Assembly (NCBI RefSeq): GCF_007474535.1
Contig: NZ_VKNW01000007.1
Span: forward strand, 124,001 to 188,000
DNA from: Chryseobacterium echinoideorum
Lineage (GTDB): Bacteria; Bacteroidota; Bacteroidia; Flavobacteriales; Weeksellaceae
Length of the DNA: 64,000 bases
Direction of reading: 5' to 3'
Shown here: one piece after another, positions 43,828 to 52,453 of the stretch
Layout: the number at the start of each line of letters is the position of its first letter
How positions within the stretch are numbered: position 1 is the first letter of the stretch
Translations under genes and position numbers: made by a program
The notes under the pieces: generated by a model
Told to the model about the DNA's origin: nothing
The model's database searches: none
Seen by the model: only the letters and a program-made list of their open reading frames with translations

Positions 43828-44883
43828 TTATAAATAAACCACTTTTTCTTGTTTGGCACTTTCCATTGCGGCTTCAATAATTTTCATATTCTGAATAATT
43901 TCTTCGGCAGGTGACGGAAGCGGATATCCAAAAACAATATGTTCGTAAATCTCCTGATAATAATTCATATAATTTCCGGGTTCACTAAAAGTCAGAATTC
44001 TTTCGGTTTTTTGATTTTCATTAATAAAATTCAGAATTCCATCGTATTGTTCTAAAGGCTGTGTCCATTCTTTTCCGTAAACCGGAGTGGCACCTGCAAC
44101 CAGTTCGTTTTCCTGATTATCACTTCGTTCCTGCAAAAAACTGCCTTTAGATCCGTGAAAACTATAAGCATAGTGGGCTTCCTTAGAAAATGTACTTGAT
44201 TTTAATCTTACAATAAAGTGATTTTTATAATAGAGTAAAATTTCAAAATAATCATTGGCAAAACCTTCTCCTTTCATAGAGAAAACATCAGCAAAAACCT
44301 TGTCAGGAAATCCAAAAAGTAAAGTTGCCTGATCTATAAGATGTGCTCCTAAATCATGAAGTGTTCCTGATCCTTTATGTAGCGGGCTTTCTTTATGTTC
44401 TTTACCTCCGGCTTCAGTTCTGAATCTGTCGAAACGAATTTCTGCTTCCTTTAATTCTCCAAGTTTTCCGCCAGAAATAATTTCTTTTACTTTTAGAAAA
44501 TCTCTGTCAAATCTTCTGTTTTGATAAACACTTAAAAACAAGCCTTTTTCCTGTGATAGCCTGAAAAGCTCTTCAGCTTCGGCAGCATCTACAGTAAAAG
44601 GTTTTTCAACAATAACATTTTTTCCTGATTCTAAAGCTTTTTTTACAAAATCAAAATGAGTCTGAACGGGAGTATTTACGATAACCAGATCAATATCTGC
44701 ATGATTCAGCATCTCTTCTACCGAACGGTAAATAGTTGCGTCGGGATATTTTTCTTTGGATTGTTCTTTACTTCTTTCAACAATCGCTGAAATAAAAAAT
44801 CCCGGATGTTCCTTCAAAAACGGAGCATGAAAAACTTTTCCACTCATTCCAAATGCACAAAGCCCGGCTTTTACCAATTGCAT
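43828..44883 (-). CDS. Gfo/Idh/MocA family oxidoreductase
   Basis: This 351-residue NAD(P)-dependent enzyme has the N-terminal Rossmann motif AGLCAFGMSGKVFHAPFLKE (GxGxxG-like), VIVNTPVQTHFDFVKKALES and the catalytic-region EKPFTVDAAEAEELF with its conserved EKP. The C-terminal domain includes HDLGAHLIDQATLLFG. GMSGKVFHAPFL is typical of the YdgJ-like subgroup acting on sugars or cyclitols. The substrate is unknown. A TATCTTTG -7 box is present at 44898-44905 on the minus strand. Confidence 0.9.
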   Translation of the reverse strand: MQLVKAGLCAFGMSGKVFHAPFLKEHPGFFISAIVERSKEQSKEKYPDATIYRSVEEMLNHADIDLVIVNTPVQTHFDFVKKALESGKNVIVEKPFTVDAAEAEELFRLSQEKGLFLSVYQNRRFDRDFLKVKEIISGGKLGELKEAEIRFDRFRTEAGGKEHKESPLHKGSGTLHDLGAHLIDQATLLFGFPDKVFADVFSMKGEGFANDYFEILLYYKNHFIVRLKSSTFSKEAHYAYSFHGSKGSFLQERSDNQENELVAGATPVYGKEWTQPLEQYDGILNFINENQKTERILTFSEPGNYMNYYQEIYEHIVFGYPLPSPAEEIIQNMKIIEAAMESAKQEKVVYL

Positions 44884-45003
44884 AATCTAATTTTTAACAA
44901 AGATATTTATAATTCCCCTTAAATCCTGATAAAAACAGGAAACATCGTCTTTCTAAATAATCAATTAATGACAAATATCATTTTATAGTTTTTATTAATT
45001 CTA

Positions 45004-45022
45004 AATAATGATTTACATTTGC
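45004..45022 (+). promoter_or_regulatory. Fur-box-like site over the -7 box of the siderophore receptor gene
   Basis: AATAATGATTTACATTTGC agrees with the 19-bp Fur consensus (GATAATGATAATCATTATC, recalled) at 13 positions and contains the exact -7 element TACATTTG (45014-45021). AAATAATG (45003-45010) and CATTATTT (45024-45031) also flank it symmetrically. Binding would block transcription when iron is plentiful. Confidence 0.5.
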
Positions 45023-45061
45023 GCATTATTTAAAACTACTCTAAATAACAATAAAACGAAC

Positions 45062-47344
45062 ATGAAAAAGCAGCTTGCAACAATAGGATTAATATTCGCA
45101 GCCATTTCTTTGGATGCGCAGCTGAAATATATTGAAAATGATACTCTCAGAATTCAAACTATTGAAGATGTAAATCTTCATAAAACAGGAAACCCCAACA
45201 AGGCGAGACCATTATCTACAAAGTCTAATCTCACGATGATGGAAACTCCTCAGCCAATTTCTATCGTAACTCATGAAATTATTGAGCAACAGCAGGCAAA
45301 GCAGCTGAGTGACGTTCTTCAGAATGTAAATGGTATTTATGTAACTTCCTCAAGAGGAAATTCACAGGACAGCTTTGGAGGAAGAGGTTTTATTTTAGGA
45401 AATGACAATATTTTCAAGAATGGTTCCAGAGTCAACAGCGGCATTTTTCCTGAAGTAACAGGTCTGGAAAGAGTGGAAGTCCTAAAAGGTGCTAATGCAA
45501 TGTTGTACGGAAATACCGCAGCAGGTGGTGTTATCAATATGATTACCAAAAAACCGAGATTTAATTTCGGAGGAAGTGTGGGAATGAATGCAGGAAGCTG
45601 GAATTCTTATAAGCCGATGGTCGATATTTATGGTCCGCTTTCAAAAAATATTGCCTTCAGAGTTAATGGTACTTATGAGTATGCAGAAAGTTTCAGAGAT
45701 GTAGTACAATCGGAAAAATATTATTTTAATCCTTCGTTTCTTTTTAATTTAAGTGACAAATCGCAGTTAATTATTGAAGCAGATTATCTCAAGAACGATT
45801 TCACTCCGGATTTTGGCATCGGAACCATTACGGAACGTGACGGATATACTTTTAAGCTAAATAATCTCCTTCCGAGAAATGCATTTTTAGGAACAGACTG
45901 GCAATTTCAAAATGTGGAACAGGCTACTACCAATGTAACCTTCAACCACCAACTCAATGAAAAATGGACTTTAAATGCTACAGCTTCTTACCAGAATTAT
46001 ACAAAAGATTATTTTTCTACAGAAAGAATTCAGTGGGGGTATGTAAGTGACAGACTGACATGGAAAAGACCGTTGAACAGAACATATAACGAACAAAACT
46101 ATACTTCTGCACAGATTAATCTGAATGGAGAGTTTAATACCGGAAAAATTAACCATAAAGTATTATTCGGAACTGATGCAGATTATGGTACAGCTGATGC
46201 TTATAGCTATTACAATCCTTCCAACAGACGTGCGTACGGAACAAGTTATCTTTACGGAACCGATGGAAATAGCAATGGTCTGCTTTATCTTGACGATCCT
46301 GAATCATGGGTAGCCGGAAGTATGCCTGATTCAGAAAAACTGAAAAAAACAAGAATCAATACTAGAAGAATTGGTGTTTACGCTCAGGATTTTGTGAGCC
46401 TTACCAAAGAACTCAAAGTAATTGCCGGATTACGATGGTCATATATTGAAAATATGCCCACCATTAGCACCGAATTCAAAACAGAAAAAAATGGTCTGAT
46501 AGATATTGACTCTAAAGCCGTTAAAAAGCTTGTAGATAATTCTGCTTCTTCAGATTATGCACTATCCCCGAAACTAGGCTTTGTATATATGCCTAATGAT
46601 AATTTTTCAGCATTTGCAACATATACCAATTCATTTGCTGCCAATGTTGGTAAACTAAGAAATGATGAAGCTCTTACTCCAACTAATATTGATCAATATG
46701 AGGTGGGTGTCAAAAAAAATCTTTGGAATAACGCTTTAGCAGTTAACCTGACGGTATATCAGATTTTATATAGAAATTATTATCAGAATGCATTAGATGA
46801 CAATGGGAATCCGATAGATCCTACAGGACTTACAAAAGATTTTGCAGGAAAAATGAGAAGCCGTGGTGTTGAATTGGATATTACAGGAAATCCTAATGAG
46901 AATTTGTCCATTATTGGTGGTTTTTCATACAATAATTCTATTTATCTGGATACTCCGGAAATGTTTGGATATGTTGAAAATCAAAGACTGGTAAGAACTC
47001 CTGCTACAACGGCAAATGCGTCTGTATTTTATAAATTCACAAAACTTGTTCCGGGATTAAAATTAGGAGCCGGAATATATTACATTGGTAACAGGCTTGC
47101 AGGCTGGAATGATACGAAAACCGGTAACAACAGCTTACAAAAAAGAAACGGAATCAGCAGAGTTTTCGAATTGAGAGATTATACTACCGCATCATTATCA
47201 GCCGCTTATGAATGGAGAAAATTCATGATTCAGGCAAGAGTAGGTAATCTTTTTGATACTGTAAACTATAATGTTCACGAAAATTATTCGGTAAACCCGA
47301 TTGCACCAAGAAATTATTATTTCACATTAACTTATAAACTTTAA
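45062..47344 (+). CDS. TonB-dependent siderophore receptor
   Basis: The start at MKKQLATIGLIFAAISLDAQ gives a signal peptide; the longer frame would include the promoter. The roughly 760-residue outer-membrane receptor has a plug domain with TPQPISIVTHEIIEQQQAKQ, LQNVNGIYVTSSRGNSQDSF and LKGANAMLYGNTAAGGVINM, the pattern of TonB_siderophore-type (ferrichrome/FpvA-like) receptors, then a 22-strand barrel ending YYFTLTYKL with the C-terminal aromatic/Leu. It imports ferric siderophores using TonB energy. A PepSY-type membrane protein gene follows after an attenuator-like hairpin. Confidence 0.93.
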   Translation: MKKQLATIGLIFAAISLDAQLKYIENDTLRIQTIEDVNLHKTGNPNKARPLSTKSNLTMMETPQPISIVTHEIIEQQQAKQLSDVLQNVNGIYVTSSRGNSQDSFGGRGFILGNDNIFKNGSRVNSGIFPEVTGLERVEVLKGANAMLYGNTAAGGVINMITKKPRFNFGGSVGMNAGSWNSYKPMVDIYGPLSKNIAFRVNGTYEYAESFRDVVQSEKYYFNPSFLFNLSDKSQLIIEADYLKNDFTPDFGIGTITERDGYTFKLNNLLPRNAFLGTDWQFQNVEQATTNVTFNHQLNEKWTLNATASYQNYTKDYFSTERIQWGYVSDRLTWKRPLNRTYNEQNYTSAQINLNGEFNTGKINHKVLFGTDADYGTADAYSYYNPSNRRAYGTSYLYGTDGNSNGLLYLDDPESWVAGSMPDSEKLKKTRINTRRIGVYAQDFVSLTKELKVIAGLRWSYIENMPTISTEFKTEKNGLIDIDSKAVKKLVDNSASSDYALSPKLGFVYMPNDNFSAFATYTNSFAANVGKLRNDEALTPTNIDQYEVGVKKNLWNNALAVNLTVYQILYRNYYQNALDDNGNPIDPTGLTKDFAGKMRSRGVELDITGNPNENLSIIGGFSYNNSIYLDTPEMFGYVENQRLVRTPATTANASVFYKFTKLVPGLKLGAGIYYIGNRLAGWNDTKTGNNSLQKRNGISRVFELRDYTTASLSAAYEWRKFMIQARVGNLFDTVNYNVHENYSVNPIAPRNYYFTLTYKL

Positions 47345-47366
47345 GCTTAACAAAATACATCATTAG

Positions 47367-47403
47367 AAAAAGTGGGAACTGCATTTTTGCAGTTTCCACT
47401 TTT
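47367..47403 (+). terminator. Hairpin after the siderophore receptor gene (partial terminator)
   Basis: AAAAGTGGGAACTGCA and TGCAGTTTCCACTTTT pair over 16 bp with one G-T pair around TTTT. The T-tail is short, so read-through into the next gene is possible. The hairpin overlaps the frame that begins at 47372 and argues against that start. Confidence 0.7.
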
Positions 47404-47428
47404 AAGATTTAAAATAAAAACAACATAT

Positions 47429-47944
47429 ATGGATAAGATCAAAGACACAAGAAGTTTCATGAGAGTTACACACCGATATTTAGGGTATTTTATGGCAGGA
47501 ATTATGACAATATATGCTGTAAGTGGTGTTCTTCTCATCTACAGAGACACTGATTTTCTGAAAAAAGAAAAAAAATATGACAAAATCATTGAAAAAAATC
47601 TTGATGAAAAAGCTCTTGGAAAAGAACTTAAAATAAAGAATCTTGAGGTTCAAAAAACAGAAGGAACCGTTCTCAAATTTAAACAGGGAACTTATAACAT
47701 TGTAACCGGACAGGCAAAATATACAAAAAAAGAGCTCCCTTTTGTTTTAGATAAAATGACAAAGCTTCACAAAGCTCAATCTAAAGACAGACTTTCACCT
47801 TTAAATGCATTTTTCGGCATTTGTCTTTTTTTCTTTGTGATATCCAGCTTTTGGATGTTTAACCCAAAAAGTAAAGCGTTCAGACGAGGAGTCAAATTTA
47901 CGGTTGCCGGAATTATTGCTGCTGCAATTTTATTGTTAATTTAA
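47429..47944 (+). CDS. PepSY-associated membrane protein, small
   Basis: The start is taken at MDKIKDTRSFMRVTHRYLGY; the longer frame from 47372 is inside the hairpin. About 171 residues. It begins with a cytoplasmic stretch and a helix (YFMAGIMTIYAVSGVLLIYR), continues with a periplasmic region, and ends with two helices (LNAFFGICLFFFVISSFWMF; FTVAGIIAAAILLLI). This is the PepSY_TM-like arrangement that accompanies siderophore receptors in many bacteria, often for iron reduction or release at the inner membrane. It is shorter than full PepSY_TM proteins. Confidence 0.78.
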   Translation: MDKIKDTRSFMRVTHRYLGYFMAGIMTIYAVSGVLLIYRDTDFLKKEKKYDKIIEKNLDEKALGKELKIKNLEVQKTEGTVLKFKQGTYNIVTGQAKYTKKELPFVLDKMTKLHKAQSKDRLSPLNAFFGICLFFFVISSFWMFNPKSKAFRRGVKFTVAGIIAAAILLLI

Positions 47945-48104
47945 ATTATCATATCATAAAAAATACCTTCAATTATTATATAAATTTATTATGCCAGAAT
48001 CAATATTTTATGCTGAAAAGCTTTAAAACAAGAGGGTTTGGCACATTAATTGCGTTTCATGATTTATTCAAAATAGTAAACATTAATTATTAAAATTATA
48101 AATT

Positions 48105-48695
48105 ATGAAAAAACTAATTCTTACAGGAATATTAGCCGTTGCAGGATTAGCTACAACAGCCAATGCACAAATTCAAAGAGGTAACTGGATGGTTGGAAGT
48201 AGCTTGATTTCAAGTAATTTCGGACTCAATACAGGAGGTGGATATAATATTCAGATTCAGCCAAGAGGAGCATATTTTATTGAAGACAATGTTGCTGTCG
48301 GTGGATATGTAGACCTAGGTTTTAATAAAGTAACCAATGGCAGCCCTACAGAATTCATTTATGGAGTTGGTGGTTTAGGTAGATATTATCTTTCACCAGG
48401 CGAAAAAGGAGTTGATAACTTATTAAATCACGGTCGTTGGTTCTTCGAAGCTAATGCAGGTTTAGGAGGTCGTAGTGTAGAAAACGGAAACTCTACAACA
48501 GGTTTCGACTTTGGTGTAGGTCCTGGTTATTCTTACTTTATTACTCCGAACATCGGTTTAGAAGGTTTGGTAAAATACAGAGGACAAACAGGTTTTGGTA
48601 GTGAAGGTTTGAACTCTAACATTTCTTTCAATGTTGGTTTCAGTATCTTTATCCCGACATCAAAAGCTAAGCAGATCGCAAATGATGCTCAGTAA
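48105..48695 (+). CDS. Outer-membrane beta-barrel protein, small (OMP_b-brl type)
   Basis: This 196-residue protein has a signal peptide (MKKLILTGILAVAGLATTANAQ) and alternating strands of a porin-like small barrel, for example YNIQIQPRGAYFIEDNVAVG, GRYYLSPGEKGVDNLLNHGR, FFEANAGLGGRSVENG and YSYFITPNIGLEGLVKYRGQ. The C-terminal strand is ISFNVGFSIFIPTSKAKQIA. Function is unknown; small barrels of this type stabilise or modulate the envelope. It stands alone and is followed by a strong terminator. Confidence 0.85.
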   Translation: MKKLILTGILAVAGLATTANAQIQRGNWMVGSSLISSNFGLNTGGGYNIQIQPRGAYFIEDNVAVGGYVDLGFNKVTNGSPTEFIYGVGGLGRYYLSPGEKGVDNLLNHGRWFFEANAGLGGRSVENGNSTTGFDFGVGPGYSYFITPNIGLEGLVKYRGQTGFGSEGLNSNISFNVGFSIFIPTSKAKQIANDAQ

Positions 48696-48728
48696 TATTA
48701 AATAAACTATTACAAAATAAACACAGTC

Positions 48729-48762
48729 AAAAGCGGTTCGGAAATTTCCGAATCGCTTTTTT
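48729..48762 (+). terminator. Terminator after the small barrel gene
   Basis: AAAAGCGGTTCGGAAA pairs with TTTCCGAATCGCTTTT (one G-T pair), followed by TT. Confidence 0.85.
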
Positions 48763-48802
48763 CAATTAAAACTAAACTATATAATAAATAAAAAACCAAT
48801 GA

Positions 48803-49438
48803 CTATTTATTGGGTTGAGGTGTATATCTCAAATACGGTCTGATTTCTTTCACTCCTTTTGGATAAAGTTTTTCGGCATCAGCAGTAGAAACAGCAGGCG
48901 GAATAATTACATCATCACCATCTGTCCAGTTAACAGGAGTTGCCACTTTATATGAATCTACCAATTGCAACGAATCTAAAACACGGTTAATTTCATTGAA
49001 ATTTCTTCCTGTTGAAGCCGGATAAGTAATAATAAGCCTTACTTTTTTTTCTGGATCAATAATTAAAAGAGAACGAACTGTAGCCGTAGCCGATGCATTC
49101 GGATGAATGAAATCATACAGTTCAGAAATTTTTCGATCTTTATCTGCTATAATAGGAAACTGCACTTGTGTATTCTGAGTGTCATTAATGTCTTCAATCC
49201 ATTTTATGTGATCTTCTACTCCATCTACACTTAATGCGATAACTTTCGTATTCTTTTTTTCAAATTCAGACTGAAGTTTTGAAGTAAAGCCAAGCTCTGT
49301 AGTACAGACAGGCGTAAAATCTGCCGGATGAGAAAACAAAATTCCCCATGAATCTCCTAAGTATTCGTAAAAATCAATGGTACCCAAGCTGGATTCTGCG
49401 CTAAAGTCCGGTGCTGTATCTCCTAATTTTATTGACAT
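48803..49438 (-). CDS. Peroxiredoxin (1-Cys, Prx6-type)
   Basis: This 211-residue thiol peroxidase has the peroxidatic Cys in SHPADFTPVCTTELGFTSKL (near residue 45), and the Prx6-type C-terminal part LLIIDPEKKVRLIITYPAST then GRNFNEINRVLDSLQLVDSY, VNWTDGDDVIIPPAVSTADA. The only Cys visible is the peroxidatic one, which fits the 1-Cys mechanism. It is cytoplasmic and reduces hydroperoxides. A complete -33/-7 promoter lies upstream. Confidence 0.92.
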   Translation of the reverse strand: MSIKLGDTAPDFSAESSLGTIDFYEYLGDSWGILFSHPADFTPVCTTELGFTSKLQSEFEKKNTKVIALSVDGVEDHIKWIEDINDTQNTQVQFPIIADKDRKISELYDFIHPNASATATVRSLLIIDPEKKVRLIITYPASTGRNFNEINRVLDSLQLVDSYKVATPVNWTDGDDVIIPPAVSTADAEKLYPKGVKEIRPYLRYTPQPNK

Positions 49439-49462
49439 AATATTTTGTTTTTATTAGTCTAC

Positions 49463-49493
49463 AAATTTAATAGACTTTTTGTAACCGACAAAA
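49463..49493 (-). promoter_or_regulatory. Promoter of the peroxiredoxin gene
   Basis: The minus strand has TTTG (49490-49493) and TAAATTTG (49463-49470) with 19 bp between them, a complete match to the Bacteroidota consensus; transcription starts about 18 nt before the ATG. Confidence 0.75.
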
Positions 49494-49534
49494 TAATTCA
49501 AAGAATATTTTATATTTTTGCTAAAAAATAAGGT

Positions 49535-50407
49535 ATGGATACAACCAGTCGCAGCTATTATGATATGATCTATCGGGTATTGGAAAATTGGTATGTGAAA
49601 TTTGCACAGTTTACACCAAAGTTAATAGTTGGGATAGTTGTATTTTCATTTTTCGTGATGTTTAGTAAATACCTGAGCAAAACTGCAGTAAATGTTATGC
49701 ACAGAATTTTCCCCAATAGTAAAAAGGAAGACTCTGTTGTAACTATCATCGGAATTTTTAGGTTTATCATCATGCTTCTGGGAACTTTTATAGCCCTTGA
49801 AATCATGGGATTCAGCAGTTTATTGTGGAAGTTCATCGGGAGCTTGGGAGTTGCAGGAATTATTGCCGGAGTTGCTTTAAAAGATCTTGTATCAAGCATG
49901 TTTTCAGGAATGCTCATTGGTATAGATAAAGCGTTTAAAACAGGGGACTATATCACAATAGGAAATTATTCCGGAACGGTGCAGGATATTGGTTTTCTAA
50001 CCACAAAAATCATTACCGACGACGGCAAAAAAGCATATATTCCGAATCAGGTTATTTTCAATGCTCCTTTTTATAATATTTCCGCATCTCCTCAAAGAAG
50101 GATTATATTAGACTTCGAGATTCCTGCAGATGAAGATATTCACAAAGCACAAAATAGCATTTTAGAAGTAATCAGAAATCTACCTTATGCAGACCGTCCC
50201 GAAACAGCAGAAGTTAATTTTACCAATTACAAACAGGGAAATTTTACTTTACAGGTGAAATTTTGGCTCGCGATCGGCGCCAATATGATTCAAGTGAGAA
50301 GTAATGCTTTATCACAGATAAAAACAAAATTAGACGAAATTAAAATTCCTTTGGTAACTCCTACAAGCATTAATATCGTGGGTGATCCGTTGACAAATGA
50401 TCAATAA
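49535..50407 (+). CDS. MscS-family mechanosensitive channel
   Basis: This 290-residue membrane protein has three predicted helices, the last being the pore helix SLGVAGIIAGVALKDLVSSM (near residues 105-125) with glycine/alanine packing, followed by the beta domain GDYITIGNYSGTVQDIGFLT and the cytosolic C-terminal fold (KAYIPNQVIFNAPFYNISAS). It releases solutes during osmotic downshift. A TATTTTTG -7 box is at 49513-49520, 15 bp before the ATG. The bidirectional terminator at 50436 follows. Confidence 0.9.
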   Translation: MDTTSRSYYDMIYRVLENWYVKFAQFTPKLIVGIVVFSFFVMFSKYLSKTAVNVMHRIFPNSKKEDSVVTIIGIFRFIIMLLGTFIALEIMGFSSLLWKFIGSLGVAGIIAGVALKDLVSSMFSGMLIGIDKAFKTGDYITIGNYSGTVQDIGFLTTKIITDDGKKAYIPNQVIFNAPFYNISASPQRRIILDFEIPADEDIHKAQNSILEVIRNLPYADRPETAEVNFTNYKQGNFTLQVKFWLAIGANMIQVRSNALSQIKTKLDEIKIPLVTPTSINIVGDPLTNDQ

Positions 50408-50435
50408 TTTTATCTCATTCAAAACCTTGTCAAAA

Positions 50436-50473
50436 CAAAAAAGTTTATTGAAACAATTTCAATAAACTTTTTT
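50436..50473. terminator. Bidirectional terminator between the MscS gene and purF
   Basis: AAAAAAGTTTATTGAAA and TTTCAATAAACTTTTTT form a long perfect stem with a 3-nt loop, with T-rich ends on both strands. Confidence 0.9.
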
Positions 50474-50491
50474 AATATGAATATCTGATCT

Positions 50492-51991
50492 TTAATTAAA
50501 TAATTCCACTTCCTCACCTTTTCCTACCGGATATTCTTCTGTAAAACATCCGAAACAGTGATTGGCAGAGCCTAAAATTTCTTTTAAATTTTCAACACTC
50601 AAAAATTCTAAAGAATCAACTCCCAGATATTTTCTCAGCTCTTCGGTAGTCATATTGGCAGAAATCAGATCATCTTTTGAAGGAGTATCAATGCCTAAAT
50701 AGCAAGGGGCAATAATCGGCGGAGAAACACTTCTGAAGTGAATTTCTTTTACTCCTGCTTCTTTCAGAATTTTAACCAATCTCTTAGAAGTAGTTCCACG
50801 AACTATTGAATCGTCAATGATCACTACTCTTTTACCTTTGATTTCAGAAATAATAGGATTCAGTTTCAGGTTTACTACCCTTTCTCTCATTTCCTGAGTC
50901 GGTACGATGAAACTTCTTCCGATGTATCTGTTTTTAATTAAAACAGGACGGAAAGGAATTCCTGAAGCCTTAGAAAAACCAATTGCAGCTGGAACTCCCG
51001 AATCAGGAACTCCAATCACTACATCTGCTTCCACAGGAGCCTGATGCCAAATTTTCTCACCGGATTTTTCTCTGATTTCGTAAACATTGATGTTTTCTAA
51101 TGTAGAATCGGGTCTTGCAAAGTAAATATATTCAAACGAACAGATTCTTTGTTTTCCTTTTTCTTCATTCACCATATAAGAATTTAGTTTTCCAGGTTCG
51201 TTTTCATTGGTATAAATGATTTCTCCCGGTAAAATATCTCTTACATATTGAGCGCCCACAGCGTCTAAAGCTACAGATTCTGAAGCTACAACGTATGTTT
51301 TTTCGTCAACTGCTCCCAAAACCAAAGGTCTGATTCCGTTGAAATCTCTGAATGCAAAGAATTTGTTTCTTGTCATTCCGACAACAGAATATGCTCCTTC
51401 AATTTTTTCCATCGTTGCTTTGATCGCTCCACGAAGTCCAAGATCAAGATTTTTCTGAATTAATCTTAAAATAACCTCAGAATCTGAAGTTGCTCTGAAG
51501 ACAACACCTTCAGCTTCCAATTCTGTTTTTAATTCTCTCGCATTGGTTAAGTTACCATTATGAGCGATCGAAAGTATAATCTGATCATATTCGTTTTTGG
51601 CGAAAAATGGCTGAAAATTATATTTCTTTTTGTCTCCTGCCGTCGTGTAACGAGTGTGACCGATGGCAGAATTTCCCATAAAAGTTTCAGGATCTGCGAT
51701 CTCTTTATAAACATCCAAAACCAAACCTTCATCTTTCATGTTGGTGATTTTTCCTTCTTTCAGAACGGAAATACCACAAGCTTCCTGCCCTCTGTGCTGT
51801 AGAGCAAAAAGCCCGAATTGTGAAAGAGAAAACGTATCCAGATCATTATCAGAATACATTCCGAAGATACCACACTCCTCATTCGGAGCGTCGAATCTTT
51901 CTTCTTCCTGCGTTCTGAAAAGATTTCTTCCGTAGGTTTGAGTTTCAAATTGTTTTAAATATTCACTTTTATGAATGTCTAAACTTTTCAT
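50492..51991 (-). CDS. purF: Amidophosphoribosyltransferase
   Basis: This 499-residue enzyme commits PRPP to purine synthesis by forming 5-phosphoribosylamine from glutamine. The N-terminal nucleophile Cys is in FDAPNEECGIFGMYSDN after a propeptide of about 39 residues that should be removed; SIAHNGNLTNARELKTELE and GAYSVVGMTRNKFFAFRDFN belong to the glutaminase domain. The PRPP-binding strand is KRVVIIDDSIVRGTTSKRLV. It ends in CFGCFTEEYPVG, Cys-rich as expected of the Fe-S-containing clade. It is the gene downstream of purC, but a foreign-looking element lies between them. Confidence 0.96.
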   Translation of the reverse strand: MKSLDIHKSEYLKQFETQTYGRNLFRTQEEERFDAPNEECGIFGMYSDNDLDTFSLSQFGLFALQHRGQEACGISVLKEGKITNMKDEGLVLDVYKEIADPETFMGNSAIGHTRYTTAGDKKKYNFQPFFAKNEYDQIILSIAHNGNLTNARELKTELEAEGVVFRATSDSEVILRLIQKNLDLGLRGAIKATMEKIEGAYSVVGMTRNKFFAFRDFNGIRPLVLGAVDEKTYVVASESVALDAVGAQYVRDILPGEIIYTNENEPGKLNSYMVNEEKGKQRICSFEYIYFARPDSTLENINVYEIREKSGEKIWHQAPVEADVVIGVPDSGVPAAIGFSKASGIPFRPVLIKNRYIGRSFIVPTQEMRERVVNLKLNPIISEIKGKRVVIIDDSIVRGTTSKRLVKILKEAGVKEIHFRSVSPPIIAPCYLGIDTPSKDDLISANMTTEELRKYLGVDSLEFLSVENLKEILGSANHCFGCFTEEYPVGKGEEVELFN

Positions 51992-52007
51992 TTTTATTTT
52001 TTCTAAA

Positions 52008-52450
52008 TTAGAAGTTAGATATTAGATGTTAGAAATTAGTCTAAGTTAACTTCAATTATAATTTTTAAACTTGTCTTTAATGAATAAATCATTTTCTGTA
52101 TCTCAGCTAAAAGTGCTTTTAAAGGAACTATCTTAGTTTCAGAAATAAAATTTAAATCTATTAATAATTGTAATTGAGTCTGTAATTCATAAGTAGACCC
52201 AAATGCAATCCCAAGAAATTGATAAAATTCATTTTTACTATTTCTCCCTGCTCCTTCTGCAATATTTGAAGGTATTGAAACTGCACATCTTCTGATTTGA
52301 GAAAGTAAGCCAAACCTTTCATCATTTGGCAAATCGGCAGTAACCAGATAAACTTCTTTTACTAAAGTCATTGATTTACTCCAAACTTTCAAATCTTCAA
52401 TTCGGTGCGATTTCATACTAAATTCTAATATCTAACCTCTAACTTCTCAA
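52008..52450. mobile_element. Intervening-sequence-like element with heptamer-built inverted ends and a four-helix-bundle gene
   Basis: The left end (about 52008-52039) and the right end (about 52418-52450) are imperfect inverted repeats, 27 of 33 matching, made of tandem heptamers of the form TTAGANN (left TTAGAAG, TTAGATA, TTAGATG, TTAGAAA; right the same series on the other strand). They enclose one ORF of the 23S rRNA intervening-sequence protein type. The element fills almost the whole purC-purF gap. Whether it moves by itself is not known. Confidence 0.65.
52036..52416 (-). CDS. Four-helix-bundle protein (23S rRNA intervening-sequence/S23 type)
   Basis: This 126-residue protein begins MKSHRIEDLKVWSKSMTLVK and holds the family hallmarks ERFGLLSQIRRCAVSIPSNI, AEGAGRNSKNEFYQFLGIA and STYELQTQLQLLIDLNFI, which are the helices of the IVS-protein/Avd-like fold. 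The same fold occurs in proteins encoded within 23S rRNA insertions and as accessory proteins of diversity-generating retroelements. Function is unknown; RNA binding is suspected. The ORF lies between two inverted heptamer repeats inside the purine gene pair. Confidence 0.9.
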   Translation of the reverse strand: MKSHRIEDLKVWSKSMTLVKEVYLVTADLPNDERFGLLSQIRRCAVSIPSNIAEGAGRNSKNEFYQFLGIAFGSTYELQTQLQLLIDLNFISETKIVPLKALLAEIQKMIYSLKTSLKIIIEVNLD

Positions 52451-52453
52451 ACT

